A DNA stretch of 64,000 nt from the NCBI GenBank assembly GCA_030407085.1, contig CM059587.1, positions 43,746,501-43,810,500 on the forward strand. The letters run 5' to 3'. Every line of letters starts with the position of its first letter. Within the stretch, counting starts at the first letter, position 1. Position numbers and translations under genes: made by a program. Below the pieces are notes generated by a model that was not told where the DNA came from, searched no databases, and saw nothing but the letters and a program-made list of their open reading frames with translations. The stretch comes from Trichopria drosophilae (lineage: Eukaryota; Arthropoda; Insecta; Hymenoptera; Diapriidae). This document shows, piece after piece, positions 59,401 to 64,000 of the stretch.

Positions 59401-60615
59401 CGCGAAGTGTACATGGAAATTCCAGAAGGTGTGGACTGCCCAGACCATGTGAGGCAAAGTAAAGTTTGCAAGCTTGAGAAGGCTTTGTACGGTCTCAAAG
59501 TCAGTCCGAAATGTTGGAATGAGAAATTTAAAACGACAGTTGAGAAATTCGGTTTGAGATCATTTGAGAATGAGCCGTGCTTATTTACGCGACAGGACAG
59601 TGGTATAATTTTGATTTTGATATTATATGTGGATGATATCTTGTTAGCTTGTAACTGTAAAACGACTTTGGAGAAAACGAAAGATAATCTGAAACAAGAA
59701 TTCGCAATGACAGATGTAGGAGAACCTACGGTGTTTCTGGGGTTGAATATAACGAGAGATCGACAGAAGCGAGAGTTGAGTATAAACCAAGAAAACTACA
59801 TAGACAGAATGTTACACAAATTTGGATTCGAGGAAATGCATCCCCAGAGAACCCCTATGATTACAAATCAAGCTGCCAATCGTGAAAGAAGAACGCGAGA
59901 AGAGTCTGTGGAAGTAACGGAGCTTTTAACGACAGCATCACGTGCTAATATTCCTTATCGGGAAGTGATCGGCACACTCCTATACCTGGCAAATGCGAGT
60001 CGGCCGGATATATCGTATGCGACGAACGTTCTCAGCAGACATCAGTTAAATCCGACAGAGCATGACTGGCAGATGGTGAAACGAGTGTTTAGATATCTGA
60101 AAGGAACAAAAAGACATGCACTGAGATACCTTGGAAAAGATGACAGCATGCAAGGATTCTCAGATGCGAGTTTTGGCGACTGTAAGGGGTCCCTCACTAC
60201 GAGCGGATATGTAATACGACTGTTTGGAGATACGGTTACATGGAGGACTCACAAACAACGCTATGTGGCATTATCCACCTGTCAGGCAGAATATGTTGCA
60301 ATGAGTGAGTGTGCTCAAGAACTGATTTCTCTGCACCTGATACTAAGACAGATATTGAAGCGAGAGTTAACACCGATGGATTTGTGGTGCGATAATAAAG
60401 CTGCGGAAGCGAGCGTTAAAACAGGTGGTGGAAACAAACTACGACATATGACGGAAATCAAGGAGCACTATGTTAAAGAATGCGTAAATAGAGGACTGAT
60501 AACTGTAAATTGGGTTTCTTCTAAGAATCAAATCGCAGATGTATTTACAAAGCCACTGTCATTTGAAATTCATAAACGACTGACCGACAGAATATTTAAC
60601 GACAGTTTTGCCTGA
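56452..60615 (+). CDS. pol: Copia-type polyprotein: Gag C-terminus, protease, integrase, RT, RNase H
   Basis: A 1387-codon frame, open from 56389; the ATG at 56452 is internal to Gag. Residues 105-118 form a CCHC knuckle (CFNCDDFGHYGKEC), with a second, altered one at 128-143. Protease motif DSGAT is at 275-279. The integrase zinc site has H491, H496, C527, C530, and the catalytic triad is D557, D623, E659. An AT-hook-like RPRGRPRK sits near 828-834. RT runs from about 885, with D972 in QLDVKTAFLNG and YVDD at 1059-1062. RNase H residues are D1238, E1280 and D1314. No internal stop. Order integrase-before-RT places it in Copia/Pseudoviridae. All catalytic motifs look intact, so the protein could work if expressed; the upstream frame break would prevent normal Gag-Pol synthesis. 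Confidence 0.95.
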   Translation: MYNVQYVPSKEKASAFIDKFEDLIRSYKNLPDVPDLSEGEKRDAFYNAIVGGVPQIQQVDFITKTTTGIGLSYEKLKLFLIQAESVRTTSKPQTTAMMAKADVRCFNCDDFGHYGKECPRQGTGERKCFECGMFTSSHVAATCPKRRNQRETPRKYDRFRYDYKTKFDTRQTNDRTNYHNRKRRNDSSSDSGTNKRLKNENLRQKDNYKKGQGRAFNRMNKNEANKRHKTAVQNNKDHGKCTNNKECKKKTMALNATDSYQKSDNKITLTRFLADSGATEHLTNSRLIFKTFDEIPNEIVCANKDRTAILKSEGEGTISVKTIGKKTLILDNVICAENLTENLLSLRKFVDRGLSIYLDNERINVYDPISNESFVTGIYKKPFWVVEFEINQTTGNNGQNQNRITTFLTTRNAAKRKLQNENPSGDSLENDDESRQFKCKTKKYVDFDSTIANRHINKTDKTTDGAEREHEDRMIETTDKPSNYNQSMLWHVRMGHASIKYLKQLQKNHPEIKSLRQTVFDDTIMDCEVCQISKINKLPFKTVRHRATEPLQIIHSDIMGSISPSTYPNKYRFICTFIDDYSRMAIAYPMKTKDETGGCLESFVRSARNLLGRDAKVCYLRTDQGTEYTGGYTTEVLNKLGAENQLACPDTPQHNGVAERFNQTIQKKVRALMYDSGLPENMWDLALGAAVYAYNRTPHASNDMIAPLQKFNPDYTTDLTQMKRFGCLAFMKIQRKTGPKFKSLGRRTILVGYKDTGYILLNPEEGKLYESRDVRFNEKIVFGDRYKKTDIKYWESVSEEIKPDTWFVEFEKENETDIKGTEGEIKRPRGRPRKTHLSEITNDSVNALLTEINGDPSSYQEAMETKDRHQWSEAINDELESIYKNNVWKLVDRTTVLSECDNPNIIDSRWVLKRKTEAVDKVKYKARLVVRGCKDRNTYDLQETYAPVSRLPLIRSVLAIANKLDLEMCQLDVKTAFLNGYLNREVYMEIPEGVDCPDHVRQSKVCKLEKALYGLKVSPKCWNEKFKTTVEKFGLRSFENEPCLFTRQDSGIILILILYVDDILLACNCKTTLEKTKDNLKQEFAMTDVGEPTVFLGLNITRDRQKRELSINQENYIDRMLHKFGFEEMHPQRTPMITNQAANRERRTREESVEVTELLTTASRANIPYREVIGTLLYLANASRPDISYATNVLSRHQLNPTEHDWQMVKRVFRYLKGTKRHALRYLGKDDSMQGFSDASFGDCKGSLTTSGYVIRLFGDTVTWRTHKQRYVALSTCQAEYVAMSECAQELISLHLILRQILKRELTPMDLWCDNKAAEASVKTGGGNKLRHMTEIKEHYVKECVNRGLITVNWVSSKNQIADVFTKPLSFEIHKRLTDRIFNDSFA

Positions 60616-60700
60616 TCATAAATTCTCTTCTCTAAAGTATTTTCTGTTGCAGGGAATAAGGCAACTTAGATAGGAGTTAGAATCCGGCACATACTCGAGT

Positions 60701-60709
60701 GGGAGGGAG
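60701..60709 (+). other. polypurine tract
   Basis: GGGAGGGAG lies immediately before the first base of the 3' LTR, the standard place where plus-strand DNA synthesis is primed. Confidence 0.9.
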
Positions 60710-61015
60710 TGTTAAGATTACCACTCTTCGTGCGTGCTTCGAGGGCAGCTCGAGAGATGGCGCGAGTGCGCCGTAATCCGCGGCGGCGTGTGCGGTGTGC
60801 CGTTCTATCGCTGGTTCGAGTCAGTCCGCATCAGACCGCGATATACACGTGACCGGTTGCAGCAAGAAAAACAAAAGGAATCATATTACGTAAAATTATA
60901 TAAAGCGAAAGATCTCGAGTGTGTACGAACGTCTGTATAAATAAAAAAACTATTTTCTTCGACTTCCACGAGGCCACGAGTCAATATAGGTTCCCTTCCA
61001 TTGTTAGATTTAAAA
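60710..61015 (+). repeat. 3' LTR of the Copia element
   Basis: Same 306 bp as 53203-53508, with no difference seen by eye. TATA-like box at 60897-60904 and AATAAA at 60940-60945. It is followed directly by the AGACT duplication. Confidence 0.95.
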
Positions 61016-61020
61016 AGACT

Positions 61021-62313
61021 ACTACGTTTATCCAATTACTTACTTTGAAATTAAATAAATTAAAAAGAAGATTCTTTAAACAGAATTTTCCGTCGCGGAG
61101 TTATAAGTAATTTTATCTGGTAGTTGATGGCTACTAAACAACGAAATACAATTCAAGTAAAAATAAGATTTCAATGAAAAGTTTTCTTAGCAATCCGTAA
61201 TGCTCAGATGCTCATTATAGAAAGCTCTGCTGCAAAGTTTTAGCATTATGGAATATTCTTTTGCTACTGAATCCCGGAAAGCATTCGGAACTCGGAGAGC
61301 TGAAACAAGGTCAATAGACGGTCAATGACTTTCATCTTTGAAAATAGATCTCAATTTTTCACGGGCTTATCTTCACATTTGCCAGTTCAACGTTGAAAAT
61401 TTCGCGTAAATAAGTCAGATCCGATACATGGGTAGCCCGTGAAAAGACTACTCGTAAAGAGAGTTGAAATTTTAAAGTTACTTTCCCTTCATCGATTAGT
61501 CGAACCCCGGCCGACCGAACGAACACTATTATCACTTAAAAGCGTACAGATTCTCCATTCCGCGTAGATTTCTCTGCCTTTCCCTCAGTTTCTGCCCCTT
61601 CCATCACTCGCTTTCTCTATTTTCTTGTATGTCTCTACATTTTCGATTCTGTCTTTACCATTGACTATTGAGTACGCAAGCAATCCTTTCGAATAAGCGA
61701 ACAAAGATCGTGGAAGTACCAAAATTGTAAAATTGTAAAGTGGAAAACTGGAGCCTGTAAAAGAAGGTAAATGAAAGAAGAGGAGAAAAACAAACAAGAC
61801 TGTTTAGAAAAATTGCAAAGAGAGGCCGTAGTTTTAGTGCATGAAATAACTTTTGGAACAGCTGTACGACTGAAATGTGGCGAGATTTCAATGCAGAGTA
61901 TTCTGAATGTGCGGCATTCAACAGACTATCCTACCTCACTGAATATGTATGCTGCACACTGTGTAATAGGCAAAAAGCTTGAAGAATAGAAAATCTGCAG
62001 AAAAATAGTTGCCTTAATTGTAATTGATATAGTGTTTCTTACGCACAGACACAGAAATGTCTCTTAAGTGAAGCATCGAGAAATATAACCAGGTGAACTA
62101 GATTGATTAATATAAAAAAGTGTTTATTGTACGGTTGTCAATTGACAAAAAAAATGCAAATCAGTCTAGAATAATTACAAATTACCATATTTACAACACC
62201 CGCAAATGTATAACAATAAGTATAACAATAATAGAAGATAAGTGGAAACTGAATCTACAGAAGAGCTTCTCGTAACATTGTACTGTAAAAATACGTTTCT
62301 AATTTAACCCATT
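61021..62313. other. gene-free stretch
   Basis: Short frames at 61585-61989 on both strands have no domain. No RNA gene or repeat was recognised. Confidence 0.45.
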
Positions 62314-63414
62314 AAGTCCAAAAAAGGCAAAATTTGTATCTTACGTTTGAGCTCAGGAAATTTTGTGAAAAAGTAAGAAAATGTTTTGGAAAATATCCTA
62401 CCCTACTATTACGGGTACGCTTTACACGATAGTATGGTTTAAAAATTTCAAAACTTTGATTTTCAATTGTTGATTAACAATTTAAAAAAAAATATGAATA
62501 TTTTATGACAAAATTTTATTTAATCAAAAATTTGAGTGGGACGGAAATATCTTTTACTGTCGCAAATATGCACAAAATTACACAAAACATCTAAACTTTT
62601 CAACCAGCTTTGGTTTTTTATTGTACGATTTTTTTAACTAAATGGCGGCTAAAAAACGAAAGCTAAAACATCCAACTATAATTTTACTACTGTTTTTGAC
62701 GTTTTTTTTTATTGGAATCGTGTAAATTATTCAATTATTTCAGTAAAAATATACTTCAATATAATATATTTTTTTAAAATAACTATGCAAAATGGTTAAA
62801 TATAAAAAATAATTTTTTTAAGGTTTTAACAAGTCGTTTTTTACGGTTTCTCATCATTATTTGAAGGTCGATGGATTTAAGTGTCTTCTTTTTTCTGTTT
62901 TTTTTAAAACACTAAAAACATTATTTTTCATATATTTTTTTAGTTATTTTTAGAAATAATGCTATATTTAAGTACAATTTTACTGAAATAATTGAATAAT
63001 TTATACAATTCCAATAAAAAAACGTCAAACCAAGTACAAAAATGAAAGTTTCATTTTTAGCTTTCGTTTTTTGGCCGCCATTTTGTTAAAAAAATAAACA
63101 TACGATAAAAAACCAAAGCTAGTTGAAAAGTTTAGATGTTTTGTGCAATTTTGTGCATATTTGCGATAGTAAAAATATTTCCTTCCCACTCAAATTTTGT
63201 ATTAAATGCAAAATTTTCATTAAAAAAAACATCTTTTTTTTTTAAATTGTTAGTCAATAATTGAAAATAAAAGTTTTGAAAATTTTAAACCATTCTATCG
63301 CGTAGAGAGTACCCGAAAATAGTAGGGTTGGATATTTTCCAAAAGATTTTCTTACTTTTTCAAAAAGTTTCCTGAGCTCAAACGTAAGATACAAATTTTG
63401 CCGTTTTGGGACTT
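62314..63414. mobile_element. 1.1 kb palindromic element
   Basis: Left AAGTCCAAAAAAGGCAAAAT and right ATTTTGCCGTTTTGGGACTT are near complements. Arms of about 470-490 bp (to about 62795 and from about 62930) pair with scattered mismatches around a short AT-rich centre. Each arm carries a GGCGGC/GCCGCCATTTT site. No transposase and no certain target duplication was found. It resembles 7009-8264 in size and design but not in its end sequence. Confidence 0.8.
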
Positions 63415-64000
63415 TTATTTTTATCTAAATTTACTACTTGAAATAATTTTTTACATTTGAGCTGTTCCTGATGAACAATTATTTATTTTGGCAACTTCAC
63501 TAAGATATTTAAATAAAACAAGGACTAGAAAATTTTAATTTTAAAGTTATTTGCAGTTCGTTATGTTTACTTGTACTTTGAATAAAACCTAATTGAATAG
63601 AATATTTCATTGTTGGTACCTTGCGAACGATTGTAAGGAAAGTAATATCAATAGGCAATTAGAACCGCAAGGTAGGTTCGTTCGACCAGAAACAGAGTAA
63701 AAGTCGTTACACTGAAAGTTCGTTCCCGTTTGGAGAATTACGGTGCGAAAAGTCGAGTACTGGTTGGAGGCTGCGCTTTAACATTGATTCTCCCATTCTA
63801 AAGCCGGTGGAGAACTATTTTATGTGTGATATTTAGTGGTACTAGGTTCTTTTAAAATAACGAATAAACATAGCAACGACTCTAATTTCTACCAACACTT
63901 TCTGCATTGGTTTATAAAAAGAAAGTTTATTTTGAAGTACTTTCACTTTGTGTGAAATTTTAAAATGCATTAAAATGGGGAATTGCACCATTTGGGCTTA
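63415..64000. other. gene-free stretch
   Basis: Nothing was recognised up to the end of the window. Confidence 0.45.

Larger units (their letters stand above)
53198..61020 (+). mobile_element. Copia-superfamily LTR retrotransposon, nearly complete, young
   Basis: From outside in: 5-bp target duplication AGACT (53198-53202 and 61016-61020), 306 bp LTRs, primer-binding site, leader with a GA microsatellite, gag, and pol in the Copia order protease-integrase-RT-RNase H, then a polypurine tract. The two LTRs read identical by eye, which implies a recent insertion. The only clear damage is a one-base frame break inside gag at the A7 run 56389-56395. The whole sense strand is rich in GACAG. Confidence 0.95.

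Overview
The window looks like gene-poor, AT-rich DNA from an arthropod, most likely an insect. A hymenopteran is possible but unproven. The evidence is eukaryotic: a Copia LTR retrotransposon whose primer-binding site fits the insect initiator-Met half-tRNA mode, a decayed BEL/Pao element, a 5'-truncated LINE, a pogo-like element with an apparent intron, and many short inverted-repeat elements. I recognise no host protein-coding exon, rRNA gene or intact tRNA gene. Most open frames are short, or lie over repeats and GC-rich stretches.

Layout. 0-4.2 kb is gene-free with scraps of a dispersed repeat built on CCGCCATATTGG / CCGCCATTTTG. 4.25-11.33 kb is a composite block bounded by ~270 bp inverted arms. 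It holds GC-rich GGCC-type repeats, a long GTATACAATT-type array, a 1.26 kb palindromic element (7009-8264), a 411 bp tandem duplication and a 121 bp tandem array. 11.3-27.8 kb is unannotated DNA with a few GC-richer islands, a foldback element with a perfect 8-bp target duplication (15568-15784), two tRNA-like relics (one at 1.7 kb, one at 21.1 kb) and a 344 bp palindrome. 27.8-31.4 kb is a ruined BEL/Pao element on the minus strand. 34.2-38.05 kb holds a LINE fragment between inverted GTCGGGTA..GGCCA motifs, followed by a TA-flanked pogo-like element. 38-53 kb is mostly non-coding with several more inverted-repeat elements, including a CACTG-ended palindrome with a TTA duplication and two more members of the 8-bp foldback family.

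53.2-61.0 kb is the best-preserved unit: a Copia-superfamily element with two LTRs of 306 bp that look identical, a 5-bp AGACT target duplication, a primer-binding site, a polypurine tract and a full pol reading frame. Its gag frame is broken by one base at an A7 run. Its gag has a long acidic/coiled-coil N-terminal extension that may start in an upstream exon. The sense strand is strikingly rich in GACAG, in all three reading frames. 61.0-64.0 kb is gene-free apart from a 1.1 kb palindromic element. All counts and alignments here were made by eye.
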